From NCBI GenBank assembly GCA_964386785.1, contig CAYLUD010000004.1:1-43756 (forward strand): a stretch of 43,756 bases of DNA, in the 5' to 3' direction. The notes under the pieces were generated by a model, which was not told the DNA's origin, did not search any database, and worked only from the letters and a program-made list of their open reading frames with translations. This DNA comes from SZAS-3 sp964386785 (GTDB taxonomy: Bacteria; Chlamydiota; Chlamydiia; Chlamydiales; JAAKFR01). This document shows, in pieces, positions 34,859-43,755 of this stretch. The position numbers and the translations under genes were made by a program. How positions within the stretch are numbered: position 1 is the first letter of the stretch; the number at the start of each line of letters is the position of its first letter.

Positions 34859-35436
34859 CTATCTCTTGCGTACTAAAGAAAGAAAGCGCACCTGATATGT
34901 GCTTCCCCATTCATGGAGGTCTTTCTCCATGAGCTCTGGGGAAGGCTCGATAGTACGCAGGATGAGGATTTGTCTTCCCTCTGGAAGGGATGGGATGGCT
35001 AGATGTGTGCTCATCCAACGTCGAATACGAGCACTTCGCAACGAGTCACAGCGACTATGTAAGAGGGAGCTCAAGCGCTGGGCATAGGCTTTTTCTTCCT
35101 GTGAGCCATCGAGCAGGATCCAATCAGGGCGTGGCCAACCAAGGCGGTGATGTTGTAAGAAAAGGACATCCGAAAACAGAGAAGCTACACGCCCTTTTAT
35201 GGCTTCCTTAGCAATGCGTGTGTGGGGAAACGATAGCCTCCAACACGCATAGTGATACCAGGGAGAAGGGAGTAAAGAGCAGGTTATGCACATAGCTCCT
35301 GACTCTGCTCCACAAAATAGACAGTTTCCATCAGTGGGAATCAGTCTGAAGGCAGGTTGACACAGGCAACATAGGTAATGTCCTCTCTCGGCAGGTCCTT
35401 GACAAATACGGCAGGTCCACGGGTAAAAAAAATCAT
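34859..35436 (-). pseudogene. comF: ComF-like protein, frameshifted in an A8/T8 tract and lacking the PRPP motif
   Basis: The open frame 34859-35293 (144 codons, ATG at MCITCSL) continues upstream without a stop. It encodes a zinc ribbon: CRIC (before QGPAERGHY), CCLC, CLFC and CITC, the classic N-terminus of ComF. No ATG, GTG or TTG exists in that frame. An ATG at 35434-35436 would join it if the run of eight A (35425-35432 on the plus strand) had nine, giving MIFFYPWTCRIC. So there is a one-base frameshift, a sequencing error, or slippage. The C-terminal half does not show the DDxxTTG phosphoribosyltransferase motif expected of ComF; at that place it reads ILILRTIEPSP. It may be decaying, or a degenerate chlamydial ComF-like protein. 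It diverges from the next gene. Confidence 0.65.
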
Positions 35437-35465
35437 TTCCTATGATGCGAGAAAGTAGGACGTTT

Positions 35466-36035
35466 ATGACACACCTAGATAAGGCGGTTATTCTTAAGGT
35501 AAATCACCTTTTAGAGCAACATGAGCATCAATTCCATCAATTGGAGCCTGTGCCCCCTTTGTACCCTAATCTTCACCAGGATCATACGAGGGAATTTGTT
35601 GGTAGATGGCTCGATATTTCTGATCAAATTCAGGCCCGCCTAGAGTTTATCCAGAGTCGTCGTGTTCTTTTAGAAGATTTGATGTTTCTATTGCACGACA
35701 CTGTGCGTATGTTTTCTGCGTATACGGAACCTGAAGTTTTAAGAAATAGGTGCATCAAAATATTAGACCAGAACAAACGACTGATTCAACAACGCATTCA
35801 AGATCTCACCTCGATGGAGCAACTATATCATTCCATCACGATTGAGCCTGGCGTGCTCAGCTTGCCAAATGGAGAACAGTCCGATCCATCCCATTTGCGG
35901 ATACGAATTCTTCCCCCTTCGTCTGTATCTGTGCAAGAAGCAAGGCACCTAAACATCCACTGGTGGGATGAATTAGTGAGGCAAGAATCTCTACTGAGTG
36001 CTCGGCTTCCATTGCATTATTTACCGATAGCATAA
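35466..36035 (+). CDS. hypothetical helical protein
   Basis: This 189-residue protein is of unknown function. I chose ATG 35466 since agtagga lies about 6 nt upstream; the longest frame begins at 35442. It is mostly helical, with a coiled-coil-like region at about 45-115 (DISDQIQARLEFIQSRRVLL and KILDQNKRLIQQRIQDL), then a Pro/Ser segment and a short C-terminal helix. There is no signal peptide or membrane helix. Position between bacA and nqrB could make it the counterpart of C. trachomatis CT277, but this is positional reasoning only. It converges with the AsmA-like gene across a hairpin. Confidence 0.75.
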   Translation: MTHLDKAVILKVNHLLEQHEHQFHQLEPVPPLYPNLHQDHTREFVGRWLDISDQIQARLEFIQSRRVLLEDLMFLLHDTVRMFSAYTEPEVLRNRCIKILDQNKRLIQQRIQDLTSMEQLYHSITIEPGVLSLPNGEQSDPSHLRIRILPPSSVSVQEARHLNIHWWDELVRQESLLSARLPLHYLPIA

Positions 36036-36036
36036 G

Positions 36037-36063
36037 CATCTCCATTCTCTAAGGATGGAGATG
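36037..36063. terminator. hairpin between convergent genes
   Basis: CATCTCCAT (36037-36045) and ATGGAGATG (36055-36063) form a perfect 9-bp stem with a 9-nt loop, lying exactly in the 31-nt gap between two convergent genes. There is no strong T tract on either side, so termination efficiency is uncertain. Confidence 0.5.
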
Positions 36064-36066
36064 AGG

Positions 36067-39000
36067 TTACAGCTCTTCATCTGCTGTGCGCAATGCTGGA
36101 GTCAGGGTGTAACGAGGTGCATCAAGGGATCCAGAAAGAGTCAGCGTAAATAGATCGACCCACTTCATGAGTAAGTTATACTGTTTCATACGAATTGCCA
36201 CATGCATGTGGCCAGTGAGGTCGATATAACTAGACTCCGTATCGACAAGATAAAATCTTGATCTTTTGGCCTCACTATACATATCCAAGAGGTTGGTCAG
36301 CTCAATCTTGCCTTGGTCTAATTCAAAAAGAATTGTCCCACGTGCTGGAATGAAATTACTGATATCGAGTCCAATACGAGCTGAGATTTCGGTAGGAATG
36401 AGCATTAAATTACTAAATAAGGAGCGCCGGGGTACCGTGTAGAATGTACAGCTTCCCGATGCGACAAAACTAGGCCAATCTGTGAGCAAGCCAGATAGAT
36501 TAGATATAGAAAAAGAAGAGAGTTCGAGAGTACGTAGCATATTCTTTTCCCCCTTTTGGTAACGAGTCCAGGGGCTATCCACATGGGCTAAGCGAATATC
36601 CTGCATTTCCATATGAGGAATGTGTACATGCCACCGATCTGTTTTGGACAGCACCATCTCTTTGCAGACTACGGTACCTGCCCAATCTTGAATATGGATG
36701 TTGCGTAGAACAATGTCTTGCAAGGTAGCAACACAATCTACCGTTAGGCTAGCCCATTGCACACCTAAACAAGCACATTCTGCACCCACCAATGTACCTA
36801 GGATCCTAGGTGTATGGTCATGGTAGGCAGAGAATTGCATATCACCTCGCCAATCATATGTACCCATCAGATGCAAAGATTCGATCCTTGTTTTCCAAGC
36901 AAGGGGAAGAAAAGGCCCCCATTGTTGTGGATAGCACGTGACATGGCCATGCAGCTCCCAATGGTCGGAATCCAACCCAGGTTCTCTATGAAAATGCCAT
37001 TCGGTACCAAGCAATTGTCCTTCGATACGATCGACGACCCAACTGCATTGTGGATGGCGATGCCCTGTACATACCCACCGATCGTCCTCCCCTTCCTGCT
37101 GAATCGTCCATTTGCCCGCAGCATATTGCCCACGCCCCATCTGGAATGTCGTGTGCAACGAGGAGGCTCCTTCCACAAAGAGGCCTTGGCAATCGATCCC
37201 CTCTGCATGGAGGGTCCATGTAATCCAAGGAGCGCGGTACGGTGTTTCTTTCCACAATGTGACGACTTCCTCAGCGTGAATCTGCCAGGCGGTCTGATTC
37301 CATAGGATCGAGATCCGGGCTGCCAAGGGTAGGGTAGGTATACTTTGTCTTCCTAGCAAACCTGGACACCAATGTGCTTGTGCTGCTTCAAGCAGTTGAG
37401 AAAACTGAGAAGCAGAATAGTTAACCTGTACTCCTTCGATAGATAGAGCTCCTGTACTAGGGATATACCTGATGTGGTCCAACCCAAGAATCCCTAACGT
37501 TTCCCATCCTTCCATACTCCATCCAGTGGATGCATAATGGATCGCAACAGGAGGTAGGTGTCGTGCTGGTTGATCAGACGCTTGGTATGTACTTTCTGCA
37601 ATACAAAGAGACCCTTCTATCCCTTCCCTGCGTGACCATGATCCATACGCTGTTCCTGTGCACTGAGCTGTCCAACAGGGATGTTGTGATGGAATCATCT
37701 GCTCAATATGAGGTAGCTGAAATACAAGAAGGGCATCGATTGTATCATGTGTGGAGGCAAGAGAAAAATTTGCGGAGCCATAGTCAGGATGCGTTATCTG
37801 GCAAGAGGGCACTTGCCATGTACCTCCCTCCTGACAGCACTGTATCGACCCACTCCATGCCCCCCACCTCCATGTGTCCGTGATCCATGATCCGGATTCG
37901 TTATGGCATCGAATCTCGTGATCCCTATCATATACAATCCTAAGGTCGTGGTCATCATAGTAAGCTTCTATTCTAGTGCCATCGCGGTCACGCATATGCA
38001 GGGCCCCTCCCTCGTCATCTAGATAAAGGGACAGTTCATCTCCTTGAAACATCCTATCGTGACACCCTAAGGACAGCTCTCCATAGCTAAGAGAAAGGGT
38101 TCCTGATTCATAATAAAAAAACGTGTTTCCTTGATAATGGAGACCTAAGGGGAGATCGGATCCAAATGTGGTATATCCTCGTACATAGCCCTCGCTCACT
38201 GTCTCATCAGGGGTTAGGTGAAAGCAAAAAGAAAAATCACTAGGGGAAATGGAAAAAGCTCCCTGCCAAGGGAAGCGCACCCATGGGGTATCAACAAAAT
38301 GGCGAAGTAATGCCATGCCATCCTGTAAGTTTCCTTGTTGGCACCCAGCTTGAATGGAAAGGTCAACACGATCTGCATCTTGTATCTCGGCTACTACATT
38401 CCCATAGATAGGCAACGAACACCAGTTGACTTCTACGTCATCGAAAAAGATACGGCGTCCATGTGTGCGGAGTGTGCCAGACAAATGATCTAACGTAAAT
38501 CCTCGGTTTCTTTGTTCATAACAAGCGCGGTGAACAGGCATAGAACCATGCAAGACCCCCTCTTCCCAAGCATAAGATCCATAAGCCCATATGTTGTTTT
38601 CATCATAGAAGGTCAAAGAGAAGTGTTCTCCTTCTAAGGCCCAGTCATGGGGGGAGAGCCAGAGGAGCAACTGTTGGGAATCACATGCTGCCCATACGTC
38701 TGTCTTTCCCTTCATCTGGAGAGGAAAATCGCCTAACAGAAATGGGGAGACCCAACGAGCCATCTCTAAATCGGGCATGTGAAACCAGCCTTTGCCCCAA
38801 GAATGATCGTGAGGTAAATATTCCATTCCTCCTTCCCAGGTCGGATGGCCATCCCCTTCAATGAAGGCGTGGCACACCACATGTTGTGGGGATCCCTCCA
38901 CAGAAAGAGACACATGTGTAGTAAGATCCAGGAGGGGTTCAGGCCATGTGCCGACACCCTGGCCAACCCATTGACCCTGTACGTGGTCTGCATCAATATG

Positions 39001-39747
39001 TAGGGATCCTTTTCCTTCGATACCACAGATCGATCCCTCCCATTCGGCATGTAACAGGCGCTCGTTATGTGCCATATGCAGAGCTACTGTACCTTCTCCA
39101 TGTGCGGCAATAGGGTAGCAATCATGATTCCACTCAAGGTCAAGAATTTGGACTTGCGCATCGCAGATCAGAGGTTGATCGACCTCCATCTGTATGGTAA
39201 GGGATCCCTGTACAGAACCTTGAGATAGTGCATGTATCCAAGAATCTAGAGCAGGCACGAGTCGTTGAATCAGAGGGAGACAATCTTGGATGGGATGGTT
39301 GAGATCGACATGTATGGATCGAGATGGACCTTGAATGTGCACCGCGATAGGAAGAGGGGTTGGGGTAGCAAGATGCACATGACCGCTGAATTCTTGTAGA
39401 AACGTAGGCAACGAGAAGGTATTACTTGTTGACCCTGTGGAAGGGTGATAGGCTACATTCGCCCCATGTAGGTAGAGCTGACCTTGCCAAGGAGCCCACC
39501 AGCGAGCCCATTGCCACATCATTTCTTCACAGATCAGTTTGGTCTCTCCCTGTTTCTTCCACACACTCTCCTTCAACACGATACAACCAGGTGTGATCTG
39601 TATATTCTGACAGGTCATCTCCAGATGGTGCACCCAACGCAAGTAGAATCTCACAATTCTATCAGGCTTCGACATGATGACACCTAGCATGCAGAGAATG
39701 ATCCCTAAGAGCAAGGTACGGGTCCATCTGTTCATTCTAGCTATCAT
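36067..39747 (-). CDS. large AsmA/TamB-like envelope protein
   Basis: This 1226-residue protein has one N-terminal membrane anchor (about 5-25, WTRTLLLGIILCMLGVIMS) and a very long beta-rich body dominated by alternating hydrophobic and polar residues and many Trp, His and Gly. This is typical of the AsmA/TamB/YhdP superfamily, which forms lipid-carrying beta-groove bridges between inner and outer membranes. The C-terminal region resembles the AsmA-type end (SNFIPARGTILFELDQGKIE followed by TNLLDMY, and IDLTGHMHVAIRMKQYNLLM). I chose ATG 39747 because ggaggggatc lies directly upstream; the longest frame begins at 39786. The specific family is uncertain, and a role in outer-membrane lipid transport is inferred. 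The GC-rich Trp/His coding looks even across the gene, with no frameshift. Confidence 0.75.
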   Translation of the reverse strand: MIARMNRWTRTLLLGIILCMLGVIMSKPDRIVRFYLRWVHHLEMTCQNIQITPGCIVLKESVWKKQGETKLICEEMMWQWARWWAPWQGQLYLHGANVAYHPSTGSTSNTFSLPTFLQEFSGHVHLATPTPLPIAVHIQGPSRSIHVDLNHPIQDCLPLIQRLVPALDSWIHALSQGSVQGSLTIQMEVDQPLICDAQVQILDLEWNHDCYPIAAHGEGTVALHMAHNERLLHAEWEGSICGIEGKGSLHIDADHVQGQWVGQGVGTWPEPLLDLTTHVSLSVEGSPQHVVCHAFIEGDGHPTWEGGMEYLPHDHSWGKGWFHMPDLEMARWVSPFLLGDFPLQMKGKTDVWAACDSQQLLLWLSPHDWALEGEHFSLTFYDENNIWAYGSYAWEEGVLHGSMPVHRACYEQRNRGFTLDHLSGTLRTHGRRIFFDDVEVNWCSLPIYGNVVAEIQDADRVDLSIQAGCQQGNLQDGMALLRHFVDTPWVRFPWQGAFSISPSDFSFCFHLTPDETVSEGYVRGYTTFGSDLPLGLHYQGNTFFYYESGTLSLSYGELSLGCHDRMFQGDELSLYLDDEGGALHMRDRDGTRIEAYYDDHDLRIVYDRDHEIRCHNESGSWITDTWRWGAWSGSIQCCQEGGTWQVPSCQITHPDYGSANFSLASTHDTIDALLVFQLPHIEQMIPSQHPCWTAQCTGTAYGSWSRREGIEGSLCIAESTYQASDQPARHLPPVAIHYASTGWSMEGWETLGILGLDHIRYIPSTGALSIEGVQVNYSASQFSQLLEAAQAHWCPGLLGRQSIPTLPLAARISILWNQTAWQIHAEEVVTLWKETPYRAPWITWTLHAEGIDCQGLFVEGASSLHTTFQMGRGQYAAGKWTIQQEGEDDRWVCTGHRHPQCSWVVDRIEGQLLGTEWHFHREPGLDSDHWELHGHVTCYPQQWGPFLPLAWKTRIESLHLMGTYDWRGDMQFSAYHDHTPRILGTLVGAECACLGVQWASLTVDCVATLQDIVLRNIHIQDWAGTVVCKEMVLSKTDRWHVHIPHMEMQDIRLAHVDSPWTRYQKGEKNMLRTLELSSFSISNLSGLLTDWPSFVASGSCTFYTVPRRSLFSNLMLIPTEISARIGLDISNFIPARGTILFELDQGKIELTNLLDMYSEAKRSRFYLVDTESSYIDLTGHMHVAIRMKQYNLLMKWVDLFTLTLSGSLDAPRYTLTPALRTADEEL

Positions 39748-39872
39748 GATCCCCTCCATCATCCCATAAGATGGAAAATAGGACACCCCCTATTCTTTTT
39801 GCAAAAAACACAACTATCCTAACGGAGTGGATCTGCATACACATTGCATCGTGAGACCCTGTAGATGGAACG

Positions 39873-41456
39873 ATGATTTTTCTTCTTTTTTTGATTCAAA
39901 ATTCGTATAGTCCCCAGGCAATGTTACAACGCCTATTTGACAGGTGGCTTACACATTGTCGATCTCGCCCCTATCTGAAACCCTTGATCCCTTTTGTATC
40001 CGCGTTTGACACATTCTGCGCCGAGCCCTTAATTCCATTACGAAAGGCTCCATTTATTCGGGATGCCATAGATGTCAAACGGTGGATGTTTTTGGTTTTA
40101 ATTGCCCTGCTTCCACCCCTATGGGTAGCCATTTGGAATACAGGGATGCAGGGGTTCGTCTATGCCCATGGTGATCCACAAATCATGCTAGCATACCAGG
40201 CTGCTTCTCATTCATTGATCGAATATTTGCGATTTAGTCTCTTACATATGCAGCCGATTCTGTTCTTAGGTCTATCGGTATTTATACCTATCCTCCTGGT
40301 CAGCTATACTACAGGTATTCTATGTGAGGGGCTCGTAGCATGGTTACGGGGTCATGAGATTGCTGAGGGCTTTCTAGTTACAGGACTACTCATCCCCCTC
40401 TGTCTTCCCCCTACTCTTCCATTGTGGATGGTAGCGGTAGGTACTGCCTTTGGAATTCTTGTTGGTAAAGAGTTATTTGGTGGGACAGGTATGAATATCC
40501 TCAACCCAGCGCTTACAGCGAGGGCATTTCTCTTTTTTACCTTCCCTGCCAACCTCTCTGGCGATGTGTGGGTAGCTCCTTCTAGTATCACCGTAAATCG
40601 TAGTATTCAAGAGATGCAGCATGGCATGCCCCAAGGGGCAGATGGCGTGAGTCAGGCCACTGTATTACAAGGGCTCAATGGAGCAGTTTCTGATATCAAG
40701 AGGATCCATGTGGATGCTATTGCTTCTCAAACGATGGGGACACAAGTACGGAGTGCTACGACCTTGTCAAAACAGTTGAGCACGTGGAATACACTCCATC
40801 ATACGAATTGGCAGTTAGGCCATTTGACAGATGAGGCATTGCATGAATTTGTGACCTCACCGTTATCTGAAGGAGGATTGGGTTTACCTCCGAATTATTA
40901 TACAACAGCGATCCACCACACAGAAACTCTGTTTGGATTAGGAAAATTTTCTTTTCTCAATCTCTTCTTTGGTAATATTGCAGGGAGTATGGGAGAAACC
41001 TCTACCTTCGCATGTCTGTTGGGCGGTTTGTTTTTAATTCTGGTTGGCATTGGGTCTTGGCGCACCATGGTAGCCGTTGGATTAGGAGCATTTGCGACAG
41101 CCCTCTGTTTTGAATGGGCTGCTCATTGTGGGATAGATGGAGGTGCGTGGAATCCTGCAAAATTTAGTCTACCCGCCTATCGCCATCTGGTGATGGGTGG
41201 GTTAGCTTTTGGACTTGTCTATATGGCTACCGATCCGGTGAGTTCTCCTACGATGATGTCGGCTCAATGGGTGTATGGCTTGTTGATTGGCTTTCTGACC
41301 ATTGTAATTCGGGTTGTGAATCCAGCCTATCCTGAAGGGGTGATGCTAGCCATCCTCTTTGCGAATGTATTTGCTCCTCTTTTTGATTATTACGCCATTC
41401 GCAATTATCGGGCGCGATGGAATCCATTCTATCGTTGGAGGCGTCGTGCAGCCTAA
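39873..41456 (+). CDS. nqrB: Na+-translocating NADH:quinone reductase subunit B
   Basis: This 527-residue integral membrane subunit of Na+-NQR, about ten helices, contributes to sodium pumping and carries covalent FMN. Landmarks are AFDTFCAEPLIP, the GTGMNILNPALTARAFLFF segment and TDPVSSPTM near the C-terminus. The covalent FMN threonine is expected in the long loop near residues 290-300, where SATTLS (294-299) is the best match to the SGAT-type site. The assigned start is ATG 39873; an ATG at 39921 also fits (511 residues, closer to the family length). It heads a plus-strand nqrBCDE operon. As in C. trachomatis, nqrA and nqrF are not in this cluster. Confidence 0.94.
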   Translation: MIFLLFLIQNSYSPQAMLQRLFDRWLTHCRSRPYLKPLIPFVSAFDTFCAEPLIPLRKAPFIRDAIDVKRWMFLVLIALLPPLWVAIWNTGMQGFVYAHGDPQIMLAYQAASHSLIEYLRFSLLHMQPILFLGLSVFIPILLVSYTTGILCEGLVAWLRGHEIAEGFLVTGLLIPLCLPPTLPLWMVAVGTAFGILVGKELFGGTGMNILNPALTARAFLFFTFPANLSGDVWVAPSSITVNRSIQEMQHGMPQGADGVSQATVLQGLNGAVSDIKRIHVDAIASQTMGTQVRSATTLSKQLSTWNTLHHTNWQLGHLTDEALHEFVTSPLSEGGLGLPPNYYTTAIHHTETLFGLGKFSFLNLFFGNIAGSMGETSTFACLLGGLFLILVGIGSWRTMVAVGLGAFATALCFEWAAHCGIDGGAWNPAKFSLPAYRHLVMGGLAFGLVYMATDPVSSPTMMSAQWVYGLLIGFLTIVIRVVNPAYPEGVMLAILFANVFAPLFDYYAIRNYRARWNPFYRWRRRAA

Positions 41457-42357
41457 GCGTTCCTTCTCCAATCGAGAGGTAGTGCGGTTCATGTTTGTGC
41501 TCTGCCTTGTTTCCTCTTCTCTGCTGGCCAGTGCTGCCTACTTTTTAAAAGGCCCCCAGGAGGAAGCTAAGCAATTTGATCGCAGCAAACAGATGTTAAT
41601 CGCAGCAGGCATCTTGACGCATGCCGAATCCTTTCGTTTGGATGGGGAGCCAGCTCGCTATGATGAAGTACGTCATCTGCTCGTTCCGACTAAGGCCTCT
41701 GTACGTGCTACCGATAGTGCGATTGCTGAAGTAGCACGCTACCGCATTCGCCCCCTGCTAACCAATGAGCAGGGTGAACTGCGCACCTTTGAATCGATGA
41801 ATTGGGTCCTTTCTTCCTATCTCCACGAGCATCATACTCTCGGCTATGCTCAGCTACCCTGGAAGCTCTTCTACGCTGTACTACCGAATCGAGCAGATGC
41901 AGCCTCCCTACCTGCTGAGGCTCTTGTAGAAGATTCCTCGCTCTTCACAGCTGTCATTATTCCTGTTTCTGGGATTGGCCTCTGGGCTCCTATGTATGGG
42001 TATCTAGCCATTGGTCAAAACGGAGATGAAGTCCTGGGTACTACCTGGTATGAAATGGCAGAAACACCAGGGCTAGGAGCAAACATTACCGAAGCAAAAT
42101 GGCAGAGCCAGTTTCGAGGCAAGCTAGTCTTTCATGAGAGCGATAAAGGATCTACAGATTTGCAAACTGCAGATATGGGAATCATCGTAGTCAAAGGTAG
42201 AGTACAAGATGTCTATGGGACCAATCCCCTCTCTAAAAGTGCTGTAGATGGGATGTCTGGAGCAACCATCACGGGCAATGGTATTACAGATGGTTTTCAG
42301 AAATCACTCACTCCCTACCGGGAGTTGCTTATTCGGATGCATCAGGAGGTTCGATGA
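41446..42357 (+). CDS. nqrC: Na+-translocating NADH:quinone reductase subunit C
   Basis: This 303-residue subunit has one N-terminal membrane helix (about 12-32) and a large periplasmic FMN-binding domain. The covalent FMN site SGAT is at residues 271-274 (in DGMSGATITG), with Thr274 as the attachment residue. I chose GTG 41446 because ggagg lies 4 nt upstream and the protein then starts just before its membrane helix; the longest frame, from 41359, would extend 29 codons into nqrB with no homology. It overlaps nqrB by 11 nt and nqrD by 4 nt (ATGA), indicating coupled translation. Confidence 0.94.
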   Translation: MQPKRSFSNREVVRFMFVLCLVSSSLLASAAYFLKGPQEEAKQFDRSKQMLIAAGILTHAESFRLDGEPARYDEVRHLLVPTKASVRATDSAIAEVARYRIRPLLTNEQGELRTFESMNWVLSSYLHEHHTLGYAQLPWKLFYAVLPNRADAASLPAEALVEDSSLFTAVIIPVSGIGLWAPMYGYLAIGQNGDEVLGTTWYEMAETPGLGANITEAKWQSQFRGKLVFHESDKGSTDLQTADMGIIVVKGRVQDVYGTNPLSKSAVDGMSGATITGNGITDGFQKSLTPYRELLIRMHQEVR

Positions 42358-42989
42358 TTCCCAGGCGCCCTACGAGTCAATATTTTATTGAACCTCTGTG
42401 GAAGAACAATCAAATCCTGGTAGCTATTCTTGGCATTTGCTCTTCGTTAGCAGTGACCACCACTCTTTCTACAGCTCTCACCATGGGCATCTCGGTCAGC
42501 ATCGTCACAGGCCTTTCGTGTCTTGTGGTATCGTTATTACGCCATCATACCCCTGATAGTGTCCGTATGATTGCACAGTTGGTGATTATTTCTTCTTTAG
42601 TGATCTTAGTAGACCTCTTCCTACGAGCCTATTTTTTCTCTATTTCCAAGATGTTATCTGTATTCGTAGGTTTGATCATCACCAACTGTATTGTGATGGG
42701 TCGTGCAGAGAGTATGGCTCGCCATGTTCCTCCACTGCCGGCCCTTTTAGATGGGCTGGCAGGGGGATTGGGATATGCAATCGTGCTCTGTGTTGTGGCC
42801 TTCATTCGAGAGATCCTAGGCTTTGGTCAGCTTCTTGGGTATCAAGTCATACCCCTTAGCTGGTATGCATCAGCAGATGCACCAAATGGATATCAAAATT
42901 TTGGCATCATGGCATTAGCGCCGGCAGCCTTTTTCATTTTAGCAGGCCTTATCTGGCTTACTAACTATGTATCTGGGAGAAAGTCGTAA
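42354..42989 (+). CDS. nqrD: Na+-translocating NADH:quinone reductase subunit D
   Basis: This 211-residue, six-helix membrane subunit has the cysteines C29 and C112 (in LGICSS and TNCIVMGRAE) at the same positions as in Vibrio cholerae NqrD. With the cysteine pair of NqrE they ligate the intramembrane iron-sulfur centre. The start overlaps nqrC (ATGA), and the stop overlaps the nqrE start by one base (TAATG). The length is normal. Confidence 0.96.
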   Translation: MIPRRPTSQYFIEPLWKNNQILVAILGICSSLAVTTTLSTALTMGISVSIVTGLSCLVVSLLRHHTPDSVRMIAQLVIISSLVILVDLFLRAYFFSISKMLSVFVGLIITNCIVMGRAESMARHVPPLPALLDGLAGGLGYAIVLCVVAFIREILGFGQLLGYQVIPLSWYASADAPNGYQNFGIMALAPAAFFILAGLIWLTNYVSGRKS

Positions 42990-43636
42990 TGGGAGAATAT
43001 AGCTGGTTAGGCCTGCTGGGCCTGTTTATTCAATCCGTATTCATTCAGAACATGCTCCTTTCCTATTTTCTTGGTATGTGTAGTTACCTGGCCTGTTCCA
43101 ACCGCGTATCCACAGCGAATGGATTAGGCATGGCCGTGACATTAGTGCTGACGGTTTGTGGTGTCCTTGATTGGTGCGTCTATCGATATGTCTTGGCTCC
43201 AGGTGCTTTCAGTTGGTTAGATCGATGGGGTATAGCTGGGAGCCAGTTGGATCTAAGCTTTTTGAATCTGATTATCTTTATTGCTGTGATTGCTGCATTT
43301 GTGCAGGTCTTAGAAATGATCATAGAGCGGACGGCTCCTGCCCTTTACCATTCTTTGGGGATGTTTCTGCCTCTGATTGCCGTGAACTGCGCGATTTTAG
43401 GAGGGGTCCTATTTGCAATCACGAGGGAGTATCCTTTCATGGCCAACTTGGTCTTTTCTTTTGGATCCGGATTGGGATGGTGGCTTGCTATTCTCCTGAT
43501 GGCAGCGATTCGAGAGAAGTTGCGTTATTCGAAGGTGCCAGCTGGACTGGAGGGGATGGGCATTACTTTCATTACGACAGGCCTCATAGCGATGGCCTTC
43601 ATGGGGCTCATGGGTATCAACCTAGGCTCTCCTTAA
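42989..43636 (+). CDS. nqrE: Na+-translocating NADH:quinone reductase subunit E
   Basis: This 215-residue, six-helix membrane subunit is paralogous to NqrD with inverted topology. The conserved cysteines are C31 (LGMCSYLA) and C134 (AVNCAILGG), the second pair for the iron-sulfur centre shared with NqrD. The family motif QNMLLSYFLGMC near the first helix is present. The length is slightly shorter than the C. trachomatis protein I recall, mainly at the ends. It is the last gene of the nqrBCDE run in this window. Confidence 0.95.
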   Translation: MGEYSWLGLLGLFIQSVFIQNMLLSYFLGMCSYLACSNRVSTANGLGMAVTLVLTVCGVLDWCVYRYVLAPGAFSWLDRWGIAGSQLDLSFLNLIIFIAVIAAFVQVLEMIIERTAPALYHSLGMFLPLIAVNCAILGGVLFAITREYPFMANLVFSFGSGLGWWLAILLMAAIREKLRYSKVPAGLEGMGITFITTGLIAMAFMGLMGINLGSP

Positions 43637-43755
43637 GAAAGAACCAGCCCATGTGGGCGTCGCCACCAACACAAGATAGACACAAAAAAAACCAGGCTCA
43701 CGTATCCGTTCAGTTGGGTACTAGATGATGGGAGCTGGGACGGTGGAGTCAAAGG
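43633..43755 (-). CDS. possible C-terminus of a minus-strand membrane protein (partial)
   Basis: On the minus strand a frame is open from the right window edge to TAA at 43635-43633, about 40 codons. It encodes a hydrophobic stretch, YVSLVFFVSILCWWRR, then PHGLVLS at the end, which looks like a C-terminal membrane helix with a basic tail. It would be convergent with nqrE and overlap its stop. The frame is short and could be chance. Confidence 0.3.
   Translation of the reverse strand, partial: PLTPPSQLPSSSTQLNGYVSLVFFVSILCWWRRPHGLVLS

Noticed and set aside
36814..37305. A 163-codon plus-strand open frame inside the AsmA-like gene
   Set aside because: It lies fully antisense to a long, well supported gene, has no ribosome binding site that I can see, and reads as unrelated low-quality sequence.
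43171..43728. A 185-codon plus-strand frame overlapping nqrE
   Set aside because: It is a frame shadow of nqrE, which has clear family motifs and conserved cysteines.
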